From Marinobacterium litorale DSM 23545 (GTDB lineage Bacteria > Pseudomonadota > Gammaproteobacteria > Pseudomonadales > Balneatricaceae), in assembly GCF_000428985.1 (NCBI RefSeq), contig NZ_KE386828.1, positions 62,001 through 126,000 on the forward strand: a DNA stretch of 64,000 nt, in the 5' to 3' direction. Shown here in pieces: positions 18,404 to 26,667 of the stretch (the first letter of the stretch is position 1; every line of letters begins with the position of its first letter). The notes under the pieces were generated by a model. It was not told the origin of the DNA. It did no database searches and worked only from the letters and a program-made list of their open reading frames with translations. Made by a program: the position numbers and the translations under genes.

Positions 18404-19165
18404 GTGTTATCGGACCAGCAGTTGCTGAGATACAGCCGGCAGATCATGTTGCCAGAGGTGGAGATCGAGGGTCAGGAAGCCTGGTTGAATAGTCGCGTAC
18501 TGGTCGTCGGACTAGGTGGGCTGGGCAGCCCGGCGGCGATCTATCTCGCGTCTGCAGGTGTCGGTCACCTGGTTCTGGTTGATGATGACCATGTCGACCT
18601 GACCAACCTGCAGCGTCAGATCGTGCACACCACTGAACGGGTGGGCGAGTCCAAAGTGGCTTCGGCTGCACAGACGCTGGGGGCGCTGAACCCTGAAATC
18701 CGCATTGATCAGATCGACCGGCGTCTCGGCGGTGAGGCCCTGGTTGAGCAGGTTTCCAGGGCGGATCTTGTAGTGGACTGCTCCGATAATTTTACCACTC
18801 GGTTTGCGTTGAACCGGGCCTGTGTTGCCACCGGTACGCCGCTGGTATCGGGCGCGGCCATCCGCTTTGATGGTCAGATCAGCGTGTTTGATCCCCGGGT
18901 TGAAGAGGCGCCCTGCTATCAATGCCTCTATCGCGAGGGCGAGGACGAAAACCTGAGTTGTGCCGAGTCCGGGGTGTTTGCGCCGCTGGTTGGTATCATC
19001 GGCTCGATGCAGGCGGCTGAAGCGCTCAAGGTGTTGGCCGGTGTCGGTGAGCCGCTGGTTGGACGTTTACTGTTGCTCGATGGTAAACGAATGGAGTGGC
19101 GAGCCCTCAAGCTGCGGCGTGATCCCGCGTGCCCGGTCTGCTCGGCGCCCCGGCCTAATCAATAA
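18404..19165 (+). CDS. moeB: Molybdopterin-synthase adenylyltransferase MoeB (ThiF/HesA family)
   Basis: MoeB adenylates the C-terminus of MoaD for sulfur transfer in molybdopterin synthesis. The 253-residue protein has the nucleotide-binding VLVVGLGGLGSPAAIYLASAG, the DLTNLQRQ segment, and zinc-binding CYQC and CPVC pairs. The GTG start is preceded by AAGGAG. The position after prmC matches Pseudomonas (PA4663, from memory), favouring MoeB over ThiF, though the same protein could serve a ThiS-like partner. Confidence 0.92.
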   Translation: MLSDQQLLRYSRQIMLPEVEIEGQEAWLNSRVLVVGLGGLGSPAAIYLASAGVGHLVLVDDDHVDLTNLQRQIVHTTERVGESKVASAAQTLGALNPEIRIDQIDRRLGGEALVEQVSRADLVVDCSDNFTTRFALNRACVATGTPLVSGAAIRFDGQISVFDPRVEEAPCYQCLYREGEDENLSCAESGVFAPLVGIIGSMQAAEALKVLAGVGEPLVGRLLLLDGKRMEWRALKLRRDPACPVCSAPRPNQ

Positions 19166-19192
19166 ACAAGCCCGTTAAACGAGGTGACTGGT

Positions 19193-19600
19193 ATGCAAAG
19201 CGAACAGGCATTGATCGAGAAGCTGGAGCGAGAGGTTAAGTTTATTGCACTGGTGGGGGCAAGCGACAAACCGCATCGGGCCAGTTATCGGGTCATGGAG
19301 TTTCTGTTACGCCAGGGTTATCTGGTGATCCCGGTTAACCCCAAGCTGGCGGGGCAAAATTTGCTGGGCCAGCCGGTGGTCGCGAAACTGTCCGATATCG
19401 GTACCCATATCGATATGGTCGATATCTTCCGTAACTCGGAAGATGCCGGTGAAGTTGTGGATGACGCCATCGCGGCGGGTGCCGGTGCCGTCTGGATGCA
19501 GCTTGGGGTTATCAATGAGTCAGCTGCGCGACGGGCCAAAGAGGCGGGGCTGGATGTAGTAATGGATCGCTGCCCGGCGATCGAGTGGCATCGGCACTGA
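19193..19600 (+). CDS. CoA-binding (Rossmann) domain protein, YccU-like
   Basis: This 135-residue protein is a single CoA-binding domain as found in succinyl-CoA synthetase alpha: FIALVGASDKPHRASYRV, GYLVIPVNPKLAGQ and DIFRNSEDAGEVVDDA, ending VVMDRCPAIEWHR. The ATG at 19193 is preferred because GAGGTG ends 6 bases before it; an in-frame GTG lies 9 bases upstream. E. coli YccU is the closest known type; its role is not established. Confidence 0.9.
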   Translation: MQSEQALIEKLEREVKFIALVGASDKPHRASYRVMEFLLRQGYLVIPVNPKLAGQNLLGQPVVAKLSDIGTHIDMVDIFRNSEDAGEVVDDAIAAGAGAVWMQLGVINESAARRAKEAGLDVVMDRCPAIEWHRH

Positions 19601-19630
19601 GCCCTCAGCCCTCAGCGCAGAACATCGCTA

Positions 19631-20239
19631 TCAGCGACCCAGCATCATCTCTCGAATACGGCGGTCTTCCGCGCAACGTTTGGCGTAGGTGATTAAATCC
19701 GGCGCGCAATTAACCCCTTCCAGGTCATCCGGCAGTGGCGTTCCTGAGTGGATCAGGAAATGAACCAGTGCCTGGTGATCTTTTTCCAATGCCTGAGTGA
19801 GAAGGCTCGCGTCGTTCAGGTCTGCTCCGTATTCGTTCAGGCGGCTCAAGTGCAGCATCAATGACTCGGGGCTGCAGTGCTCAAAACACCAGTGTACTAC
19901 TGTGCGTTGTTCAAAGGTCTGATTCGGGTCGGCTCCCGCCTGAAGCAAGGTGGTGATCAAGCCCAGACTGTTTTCCCGTTGGCGCAGGGCGATCACTATG
20001 TAAGGCTCGCCAGTTGCCGCGAAGTAGCAGGGCTCAGGCAATTGAGTCATCACCCATTCGAGTGACGTAGCTTGGCCTGCTTCTAGACTGATCTCGATAG
20101 CATTGAGTGGGTCAGACAGGGGGGCTAACAGGGTCTGCGGCGTAAACTTACCGTTTAAGCGGGCAAGACGATCCCGGTCACCCTGACGCAGGGCTTCGAC
20201 CAGCCGGTCGGTACGTTTTTGGCGAATGAGGCTCAACAT
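19631..20239 (-). CDS. Ankyrin-repeat-like protein
   Basis: The 202-residue soluble protein shows divergent ankyrin repeats: ITTLLQAGADPNQTFEQRT followed by VHWCFEHCSPESLMLHL, then NEYGADLNDASLLTQALEKD with HQALVHFLIHSGTPLPDD. No signal peptide or enzymatic motif is seen. It probably mediates protein contacts. It is 18 bases upstream of the permease gene on the same strand and may be co-transcribed with it. Confidence 0.78.
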   Translation of the reverse strand: MLSLIRQKRTDRLVEALRQGDRDRLARLNGKFTPQTLLAPLSDPLNAIEISLEAGQATSLEWVMTQLPEPCYFAATGEPYIVIALRQRENSLGLITTLLQAGADPNQTFEQRTVVHWCFEHCSPESLMLHLSRLNEYGADLNDASLLTQALEKDHQALVHFLIHSGTPLPDDLEGVNCAPDLITYAKRCAEDRRIREMMLGR

Positions 20240-20257
20240 CTTGAAACTATTCCGGGT

Positions 20258-21331
20258 TCAGGAACCGCAGCAGCTATCGCTGGTTGGCTCTTTGTAAAAC
20301 AGTTGACGCAGCGGTTTGATGATCAGTACGGCTAACACGACGCCTGCCAGCGCCTTTATCCACAGTGCGGTCTCCGAATGCTCACCCAGCGGTGGCAGGC
20401 TCAGCATGTCGGTGGTCAGGAACGCGTTGGTGGTCAATGCCAGCGCCAGAGCCGTGGCGATAATGCCGAAAAGATAGAGTACAACCGTCCGCACGCCCAA
20501 CTCGCGAATTAAAAGTCCCACCGATGCGATGTTGGTGGCCGGGCCGACCAGCATGAAGAGCAGGACTGCGCCCGGTGAAAGTCCCGCCCAGAGCATGATT
20601 GCGGCTATGGGCGTGGATGCGGTGGCGCAGATATAGAGCGGCAGGCTCAATAGCAAAATCAGCAGCATTACCCAGAGGCTGTCGCCCTGTTCGCTCAGGG
20701 CTGCCGGATCGACAAATGAACCCACCAGAGCGGCCAGAACCAGACCAAACAGCAGCCAGTATTTGATGTCATCCAGTAGGTCCAGCAGTGCCGGGTAAAA
20801 GCCTTCCGGCTCACTCTCTTTGTTTTTACTGGCGCAGCAATCGGTGGCGTTACCCGCGTTGGCGGTTTTCGAGCAGCCGCTACTCGTCTGTACTGATGAA
20901 GCATTGCCGGTGTTTGTGTCACCGCTAACCAACACCAGTAATCCGGTCGCGATGGCGCTGAAAATGGCCGCTATGGGACGGATAATCGCCATAATCGGGC
21001 CCAGCAGTGCGTAGCTCACCGCGATAGAGTCGACGCCGGTTTCCGGGGTGGCGATCAAAAAGGAGGTTGTCGCCGGGCGGCTGGCACCGGCCCGATGTAA
21101 TCCGATCGCTGCCGGTAGTACGCCGCAGGAGCATAACGGCAAGGGGGCGCCGATCAGGGCACCACGGAACACAGGCCCGGCTCCGGTACCGCCCAGCCAG
21201 CGCTGGACCAGCCGGGTCGGCAGCACGCCTTTCAGCAGGGCCGCGAGGGCAAGGCCCAGCAGAAGCCAGATCGCGGTGTCCAGATACAGGTCCATCAGTG
21301 TCTGCAGGAACTGCATGATAAAGTCAGTCAT
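20258..21331 (-). CDS. Permease of the SO_0444 type (Cu/Zn efflux family, DUF318-like)
   Basis: The 357-residue protein has about eight to ten membrane helices. The segments GAPLPLCSCGVLPAAIGLHRAGAS and SFLIATPETGVDSI in the first half, and GLSPGAVLLFMLVGPATNIAS in the second, are hallmarks of this permease family. A cytoplasmic loop with CC and a C-terminal SDSCCGS look metal-binding. Family members are predicted metal or metalloid exporters. The ATG at 21331 follows GAGGAG by 6 bases. The metal cannot be told from sequence; the bufferin operon 3 kb away makes copper plausible. Confidence 0.8.
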   Translation of the reverse strand: MTDFIMQFLQTLMDLYLDTAIWLLLGLALAALLKGVLPTRLVQRWLGGTGAGPVFRGALIGAPLPLCSCGVLPAAIGLHRAGASRPATTSFLIATPETGVDSIAVSYALLGPIMAIIRPIAAIFSAIATGLLVLVSGDTNTGNASSVQTSSGCSKTANAGNATDCCASKNKESEPEGFYPALLDLLDDIKYWLLFGLVLAALVGSFVDPAALSEQGDSLWVMLLILLLSLPLYICATASTPIAAIMLWAGLSPGAVLLFMLVGPATNIASVGLLIRELGVRTVVLYLFGIIATALALALTTNAFLTTDMLSLPPLGEHSETALWIKALAGVVLAVLIIKPLRQLFYKEPTSDSCCGS

Positions 21332-21350
21332 CTGCAACTCCTCAATAGGG

Positions 21351-22307
21351 TTAGACCACGCCCAGTAGCCGGATCAGATAGATACTGATGCTCAGTGTAA
21401 CCACGGAGCCCAAGGTTGTGGTCAGTACCACGTTAGCGGCGAGCTTGGCATTGGCACCCATCGCTTTGGCCATGATGAAGCTGGCAGCGGCGGTGGGGCT
21501 TGCGAACAGCACCATCAATATTGCCAGATCCTGGCCTTCAAAGCCCAGTAGCCAGGCGATGGGGGTCAGGATGGCAGGTAAAAGTACCAGTTTGATCAAG
21601 GTGGCCCAGAATGAGCTGCCCGAGGTTTCACGCAGGCTTTTGAGGTCCAGAGAACCGCCAATGGCGAGCAATGCCAAGGGTAATGTCAGGTCGGCGAAGT
21701 AATCACCGGTCCGGCTGAGCAACTGAGGTAGCTCGGTGCCGAAGTAGGAGAAGGGGAGGGCAAATACCACGGCGAGAATCAGCGGGTTGCGTGCAATTTC
21801 AATAAAGGTCTGCTTCAGGCTGACTCCGTCGGAACGCTTAAGCGGAAGGGTCAGGCAGATAATGGCCAATACATTGTAGAGCGGGATGATCAGCGCAAGC
21901 ACCAGTGAGGCCTGTGCCAGTCCTGGCTGGCCAAACAGGTTGAAGCTGACCGCCAGACCCACGATGCCGTAATTGCTGCGAAAAGCACCTTGGATAAAGC
22001 TGGCCAGGTCTTCCGGCACTTTAATCCAGATACTGCCCGCCCACCAGATGAGGATGTAGGTGACCAGTGTACTGGCCAGTACATAGCCCAGCAGATGGGG
22101 ATTGAACATGGCGTGGAAGTCCATCCGCGCAATGGATAGAAACACCAGCGCCGGAAGTGTCAGCGTAAAAACCAGTTTGGAAGCGGTATTAACGAAATTC
22201 TCGTTGATGATCCGCAGGCGGAGCAGAAAGTACCCGAGGAAAAGAATGAAGAATATCGGCGCAACAATCTGGCCGGTAAAGACCAGGGTTTCTAGATACA
22301 GATTCAA
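21351..22307 (-). CDS. AEC family transporter (auxin efflux carrier type)
   Basis: This protein of about 318 residues has ten membrane helices in two halves. Recognisable segments are PIFFILFLGYFLLRLRIINENF at the start, AFRSNYGIVGLAVSFNLFGQ, and FASPTAAASFIMAKAMGAN near the end, the last being typical of the family. AEC carriers export or exchange small carboxylates such as malate and malonate. No ATG is available; the TTG at 22307 has GGGAG five bases upstream and is preferred to a TTG at 22319. The substrate is unknown. Confidence 0.87.
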   Translation of the reverse strand: MNLYLETLVFTGQIVAPIFFILFLGYFLLRLRIINENFVNTASKLVFTLTLPALVFLSIARMDFHAMFNPHLLGYVLASTLVTYILIWWAGSIWIKVPEDLASFIQGAFRSNYGIVGLAVSFNLFGQPGLAQASLVLALIIPLYNVLAIICLTLPLKRSDGVSLKQTFIEIARNPLILAVVFALPFSYFGTELPQLLSRTGDYFADLTLPLALLAIGGSLDLKSLRETSGSSFWATLIKLVLLPAILTPIAWLLGFEGQDLAILMVLFASPTAAASFIMAKAMGANAKLAANVVLTTTLGSVVTLSISIYLIRLLGVV

Positions 22308-22387
22308 AGGGACTCCCAAAACAGACCGACAGGAGTCGCTAGTTTACCGGAAGCGGCCCGACTCGCGCAGGTGGGCCTGTGCAACGA

Positions 22388-22882
22388 CTAGGTATGCAAT
22401 TTGGGATAATCAAACCATTGAACCGCTCCACACCCCTCCGAGAGCTCACTCCAACCGAGTACGTTCAGCATCAGGTGCTGAACCGCGGAGGTCGGAAAAT
22501 GTGGAGTCGGCGTTGCGCTAAGATAAGCACCCAGCTCCGCGAGACCGGGGTTATGCCCTACCAGCAGAATACTGGAGAGCGAGTCAGGCTGCCCCTGAAG
22601 CAGGTTGAGTAATGTCTCCCAGCAGGCCTCGTACATTTCTGGAATAGCCATGCACCGTTCATCCGCCAGGTTCAGCGTTTGCGCCAGTGAACGTGCGGTA
22701 ACAGCTGTGCGAGTGGCGCCACTGTAGTAGAGGCGCCCGGGGATCAGGCCCATCGCCTTTACGCGCGCGGCCATCAGCGGCAGGTCGCGTTCTCCGCGGG
22801 GGTTGAGTGGTCGGTCAAAATCGCGCAGGTCGGGGTTGTCCCAGCTCGATTTGGCATGGCGAATCAAAGTGAGCTGCTTCAT
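22388..22882 (-). CDS. sixA: Histidine phosphatase family protein, SixA-like
   Basis: The 164-residue protein begins MKQLTLIRHAKSSWDNPDL, the RHx phosphatase motif with the phosphate-accepting H9. It also has DFDRPLNPRGERDLPLM and a later LLVGHNPGLAELG motif with the second catalytic histidine. SixA removes phosphate from phosphohistidine in HPt domains or PTS proteins. The length and DxPLxxxGxxxA motif favour SixA over phosphoglycerate mutases. The natural target is unknown. Confidence 0.86.
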   Translation of the reverse strand: MKQLTLIRHAKSSWDNPDLRDFDRPLNPRGERDLPLMAARVKAMGLIPGRLYYSGATRTAVTARSLAQTLNLADERCMAIPEMYEACWETLLNLLQGQPDSLSSILLVGHNPGLAELGAYLSATPTPHFPTSAVQHLMLNVLGWSELSEGCGAVQWFDYPKLHT

Positions 22883-22966
22883 TGTTATCGGTGTCCTTGC
22901 AGCCAGTCGGTCCCCTCAGTATACCCCGCTTTTCGGAAATGATAGCCCGTATGTGTTGATCTTGGT

Positions 22967-23863
22967 CTAAAGACGGGCTCTTGGGATTGTGTGGCTCGGA
23001 AGTCGATGGCCGAAGAAGAAAAGGCCCAACCCTGCCAGGGTAAAACCGGCTCCCAGATAAAGCCCCTGGCTGAGCGGCTCATCATTGAACAGGTGGCCGA
23101 TCAACAGGGCGAATACCGGAGTCATCAGGGTGACAAGCGCCACGGTGCTGGCATGAAGGTGCTTGAGCACAAAGAAATAAGATACAAAGCCCAGCAATGA
23201 ACCGATCAGTGCCAGATAAATCACGGACCAGAACGAGCGGCTGGCCGGGTCTAGCGGTTGCCAGTTTGCCCCCATCAGATACCAGGTTAACGCGTAACAG
23301 GGGATGGATAGCAACAAAGCACCCACCGTTTGCGCCAGGGGATCCAGTCCGGCGTTCTGCTGTTTAACCAGCACGCCGCTCAGGCTGAACAGGGAGACGC
23401 CCAGTACCAGCAGTAAAAGCCCTGGCAGGCTGTCGGGGCCGACGATTACATCATCGCGGAAAATCACCGCCAGCCCCCCAAGAGCGAGCAGGCAGGCAAT
23501 CCAGCGGTAGGGTGGAAAACGCTCTTCGTTAAACAGCAGGCGGCTAAAAAGAGCCGATAGAATGGGGGCCAAGCCAAACAGAACCGATATCAGCCCCGAC
23601 GGTATGAAACGTGCGGCCAGGTACACACTGCACATGGCCCCATATACCCCCAGGGTGGCACAGCCGTAGGACTTGAACGACACCCCCGTCATCGGCAGAC
23701 GTTGGCCGCGCAGCTTGAGAATCACCCAGCCAACACTGGCCGCCAGCAGCATCCGCAACCCGGCCGCAGCAACCGGGTCGATGCTTTCGCCGCTCCAGGC
23801 AATAGTGATCGGCGTCGTGGACCAGATAATCACGACCGTGAGGTAGGCTGCCGGTACCAGCAA
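22967..23863 (-). CDS. DMT/EamA family exporter
   Basis: The protein has ten predicted helices in two EamA repeats, with AYLTVVIIWSTTPITIAWSG at the start, FIPSGLISVLFGLAPILSAL in repeat one and GSLLGFVSYFFVLKHLHAST in repeat two. EamA transporters usually export amino acids or other small metabolites. No ATG fits the conserved start. The TTG at 23863 has GGAG 7 bases upstream and yields 298 residues; a TTG at 23914 is the longer option but would overlap the terminator of the bufferin operon. Confidence 0.85.
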   Translation of the reverse strand: MLVPAAYLTVVIIWSTTPITIAWSGESIDPVAAAGLRMLLAASVGWVILKLRGQRLPMTGVSFKSYGCATLGVYGAMCSVYLAARFIPSGLISVLFGLAPILSALFSRLLFNEERFPPYRWIACLLALGGLAVIFRDDVIVGPDSLPGLLLLVLGVSLFSLSGVLVKQQNAGLDPLAQTVGALLLSIPCYALTWYLMGANWQPLDPASRSFWSVIYLALIGSLLGFVSYFFVLKHLHASTVALVTLMTPVFALLIGHLFNDEPLSQGLYLGAGFTLAGLGLFFFGHRLPSHTIPRARL

Positions 23864-23913
23864 GGGAAGGCTCCATCCGTCAGGTATATAACAGGCGTTG
23901 GGTAAATACGCCA

Positions 23914-23950
23914 ATAAAAAGGGGCCCGACGCAGTCCCGCGTCAGGCCCC
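23914..23950 (-). terminator. Intrinsic terminator after the bufferin operon
   Basis: On the minus strand a long GC-rich stem (GGGGCCTGACGC pairing with GCGTCGGGCCCC, one unpaired base) is followed by TTTTTATTGG. It lies about 110 bases downstream of the doxX stop. Confidence 0.8.
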
Positions 23951-24063
23951 ATGCTGGAGATCTTGAAACTTTAACTCAACCAAGATGGCGCGAATTGACC
24001 GCACCGTCAATCGGCTCAATAAGAACAGAGAGTTGCAGTTTTTCGAGGTTGTCGCCAGATCTA

Positions 24064-24549
24064 TCAATATCCCTTGCAGCGGCGTGCTAGCCAGTGATCC
24101 AGAGAAACGGCTCCGGCACCCCGTGTCATCAGCAACAGCAATACGGTGGCCCAGACACCGTGGGTTGGATAGGCACCGGGGTATACAAACAGTTGAATCA
24201 CTGCGGTTATTATAAGCAGGGCCAGCGCCGAGAACCGGGTGGCAAATCCGGCCAGTAACAGAAGTGGGAATATGTGCTCGGCCAGGGTGGCCAGGGTTGC
24301 AGCCCATTCCACCGGGATCAGAGGCAGTGCGTACTCCTCACGAAACAGAAACAGCGTTGAGGGTGCGAAGCTGGGCCAGCCCAGCTCGAAACGCCCGGCC
24401 ACCACATCGACGGCGAACCCCTGTATTTTGGTCTGTCCTGAGGTCCAGAAGATGGCTGCGATAGAGAATCGCGCAAGCAGCAGAATCAGCGTCTCGGGTA
24501 TGCTGGCGAGCGTGCGGTGCGCAGTTTTTATCAATGTTACAGCGTTCAT
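24064..24549 (-). CDS. DoxX family membrane protein of the bufferin operon
   Basis: The 161-residue protein has four predicted membrane helices and the DoxX signature: LLLARFSIAAIFWTSGQTKI, then LATLAEHIFPLLLLAGFATR. DoxX-like proteins are often encoded beside DUF2282/DUF692 genes. A quinone- or thiol-linked redox role in the membrane is supposed, but unproven. It starts 5 bases after the bufC stop and is the last gene before the terminator. The context suggests it supports maturation, redox state or metal handling of the bufferin peptide. Confidence 0.88.
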   Translation of the reverse strand: MNAVTLIKTAHRTLASIPETLILLLARFSIAAIFWTSGQTKIQGFAVDVVAGRFELGWPSFAPSTLFLFREEYALPLIPVEWAATLATLAEHIFPLLLLAGFATRFSALALLIITAVIQLFVYPGAYPTHGVWATVLLLLMTRGAGAVSLDHWLARRCKGY

Positions 24550-24554
24550 AAGGG

Positions 24555-25295
24555 CTACCTTTGGATGGGCTGAATTGAGGTCAGCGCGCCTTGTGAGAGC
24601 AGGTGTAGTAGCAGTGAACGAGTGGAGGGTGTTAACCGGGTCTCTTTTACCGCGTGCAGCGTCTCGATCCGGTCGACATCAGTGCCAGAGAGCGGCAGTA
24701 CCAGTACCTCCATGGCTGGGCGCACGATCAGTGCAGCCTGGGCGCGCTGCAACTGAATCGATGACAGGGAGCCTCGTCCATGATGTGCGGCCCAGATTGA
24801 AACACTGGCAAACGCCGACCGATAGATTTGAGCTGAAGGGTGAAAGCCCACAGTCACGGTTGCGTCCACACTGATTTCATTAAGCCTTGAGATACCCTCA
24901 TCTTCTGAGAGCGGGGCGGCGTCGGCGGCATCGTAGGCGACGCCCCGGAGCCACTCCAGCCTCGCTACATCGGCAAGATAGGGAAGGCTTACGGCTGGCT
25001 CGAAGCTGCTAATAAAGTCAGGAAAGGCTGCGCCGTACTCGGACAGGATCGGTGTTTTGGGCAGCGCCTGGTCGACAAAAGCCAGGGCCATGGCCCGGAA
25101 AAACGGAGTACCGACCAGTTGCAGGGTCACTTCGAAGCGTGCACTCAGGGCGTCAATCAGGGAGACCACCACGTTGTTGCGATACACGTTAAAACGCTGT
25201 GTTACAGACGTGCTGTTCCAGCTGCACAGATCGCCGGGCGGCGGCTGTTCGGGGTCGAGGAGTGCGCTTGTGAATGTTTGACTGACAGTGTTCAT
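24555..25295 (-). CDS. bufC: BufC-like partner protein (DUF2063, putative DNA-binding domain family)
   Basis: The 246-residue protein carries an N-terminal DUF2063 domain, seen as RFNVYRNNVVVSLIDALSARFE and PFFRAMALAFVDQALPKTP, LSEYGAAFPDFI. In methanobactin and bufferin systems the equivalent protein (MbnC/BufC) forms a heterodimer with the DUF692 enzyme and presents the precursor peptide; the Pfam name DNA-binding is historical. Its ATG overlaps the bufB stop by 4 bases, as expected for two proteins made in equal amounts. The C-terminal half (about 110-246) has no motif I know. Confidence 0.85.
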   Translation of the reverse strand: MNTVSQTFTSALLDPEQPPPGDLCSWNSTSVTQRFNVYRNNVVVSLIDALSARFEVTLQLVGTPFFRAMALAFVDQALPKTPILSEYGAAFPDFISSFEPAVSLPYLADVARLEWLRGVAYDAADAAPLSEDEGISRLNEISVDATVTVGFHPSAQIYRSAFASVSIWAAHHGRGSLSSIQLQRAQAALIVRPAMEVLVLPLSGTDVDRIETLHAVKETRLTPSTRSLLLHLLSQGALTSIQPIQR

Positions 25296-26185
25296 AGCGC
25301 CGGCTCCCGATGCAGGTCACGCTGTATACTGGCGGCCTGCAGTGCCTCGTCTGCCAGCGTTGTCAGAGAGGGCAGATTGCCATCGCGCTCAATCAATGTC
25401 GGTTTTGGGCCGCAACGCTCAAGTGTCTGTCGGTAGAGTGTCCAGACCGCCTTCGCGACTGGCGCATCATGGCTGTCGATTAAGAGTGGAGCGCCCAGGT
25501 CATCCTGGTCACGACTGAAGCCCGCCAGATGTATCTCTCCGATACGGTCCAGCGGCAGAGCGTTTATGTAATGCGCGCTGTTCCAGCCGTGATTGATGCA
25601 GCTGACATAGACATTGTTTATATCGAGTAGCAAGCCGCAGCCGGTGCGCTGAAGGACCTCGTTGATGAATTCGGTTTCCGCCATCTGCGAAGATCGGTAC
25701 TGGAGGTATGTGGCAGGATTCTCCAGCAGCATCTGACGCTTCAGGTACGTTTGAGTCTGGTCGATATGGTCACAGACCTGCTGCAGACGCGCCTGTGTGT
25801 AGGGCACCGGGAGCAGGTCGTTCAGAAAACAGCCGCTGTGGGTGGACCAGGCCAGGTGTTCGGAGAAACATTCTGGTTGATGGCGCTCCAGGAGTTCGCT
25901 GAGCCGCTTGAGGTGAGCTATATCCAGATCCGCGTCGCCCCCGATCGATAGCCCCACACCGTGGACGGAGAGCTGATAGTGTTCATGAATCCGGCTCAGG
26001 TAGTGGTGACCGGGGCCCCCGGCCATCATATAGTTTTCGGCATGGACTTCCACGAACTGCAGCGGCGGGCGCTGGGTCAGGATGGCCTCAAAGTGTTCCG
26101 GTTTGAGACCGATACCAACGGAGTCCAGACGCGAGGCTGGGCGGGTAACCTGTATGACCGGAGGGCTGGCAGCAAGGTTATTCAT
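25292..26185 (-). CDS. bufB: BufB-like multinuclear iron oxygenase (DUF692, MbnB family)
   Basis: The 297-residue protein is a DUF692 TIM-barrel of normal length. MbnB/BufB enzymes use a cluster of iron ions and oxygen to convert cysteine side chains of a partner peptide into heterocycles. Likely metal-binding and conserved segments are VEVHAENYM (about 45-53), SVHGVGLSIGG, FSEHLAW, LENPATYL, LLDINNVYVSCINHGW, EIHLAGF and DSHDAPV, which supply the His, Glu, Asp and Asn ligands of the family. It lies between the precursor gene (47-base gap holding a hairpin) and bufC (4-base overlap). The chemistry on this particular peptide is inferred. Confidence 0.9.
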   Translation of the reverse strand: MNNLAASPPVIQVTRPASRLDSVGIGLKPEHFEAILTQRPPLQFVEVHAENYMMAGGPGHHYLSRIHEHYQLSVHGVGLSIGGDADLDIAHLKRLSELLERHQPECFSEHLAWSTHSGCFLNDLLPVPYTQARLQQVCDHIDQTQTYLKRQMLLENPATYLQYRSSQMAETEFINEVLQRTGCGLLLDINNVYVSCINHGWNSAHYINALPLDRIGEIHLAGFSRDQDDLGAPLLIDSHDAPVAKAVWTLYRQTLERCGPKPTLIERDGNLPSLTTLADEALQAASIQRDLHREPAL

Positions 26186-26197
26186 AGGGAAACCTCG

Positions 26198-26218
26198 GGC
26201 CCGGTCCGAGACCGGGCC
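26198..26218 (-). promoter_or_regulatory. Perfect hairpin between bufA and bufB
   Basis: A 9-bp perfect stem (GGCCCGGTC and its complement) with a 3-base loop lies in the short gap after bufA. No T-run follows in the direction of transcription. It is best read as an mRNA 3'-end stabiliser or weak attenuator, which would give more bufA peptide message than bufBC enzyme message. Confidence 0.55.
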
Positions 26219-26232
26219 TTGATTGAGTCTGA

Positions 26233-26556
26233 TTAAGACATGGTTTCTTCAAAGGCTTCCAGTTGCCCATGCCCGGTGGGAGAGGTCTTGGACTCCATCT
26301 GGGTGCAGGTGCCAGCCGGAACCAGTTTCCAGGCATTGCCCTGATGGTCCCGCTTTGAAGTGCCCGCACAGGTCGTACCGGGACCCGCTTTGCAGTCGTT
26401 TTGGCCCTTGAGTGCCACGCCGTAGCACTTCTCCATCTCCTTATCCATGCCGTGATTGTCGGCAGAGACATGTACAGAGGTCAGGCCCAGTGCCGCGCCC
26501 ATGGCGAATGCGAGTGATGTGGCGGCGCTTTTGGATTGAATGCGTGTAACAGACAT
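26233..26556 (-). CDS. bufA: Bufferin-type precursor peptide (DUF2282)
   Basis: This 107-residue protein has a signal-like N-terminus (about 1-32, ending SVHVSA) and then the DUF2282 core with four cysteines: [14 protein letters not shown] (C44, C55), [10 protein letters not shown] (C63) and VPAGTCTQM (C84). Bufferins are exported ribosomal peptides whose cysteines are partly turned into thiooxazole rings by the DUF692/DUF2063 pair, allowing copper binding in the periplasm. An acidic tail (about 88-107) follows the last cysteine. The ATG is preceded by AGGAGAAAG. First gene of its operon. Older annotations call such proteins predicted integral membrane proteins, which is misleading. Confidence 0.88.
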   Translation of the reverse strand: MSVTRIQSKSAATSLAFAMGAALGLTSVHVSADNHGMDKEMEKCYGVALKGQNDCKAGPGTTCAGTSKRDHQGNAWKLVPAGTCTQMESKTSPTGHGQLEAFEETMS

Positions 26557-26616
26557 GATCTTTCTCCTGATTGAACTTTCCGATTCCAGAAGCGCGTCAA
26601 AGCCGCTTCCTGTGAA

Positions 26617-26647
26617 CTGAGTCGCAGGAGAAATCGAATCCTTACAG
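26617..26647 (-). promoter_or_regulatory. ECF-sigma-like promoter candidate for bufA
   Basis: On the minus strand TGTAAG (26641-26646) is followed after 16 bases by CGACTC. This resembles the GTAA/CG type of ECF sigma promoters reported for related operons. No sigma factor gene is present in the window, and the match is short. Confidence 0.3.
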
Positions 26648-26667
26648 GCGGTTTTTTATTTTCTTGC

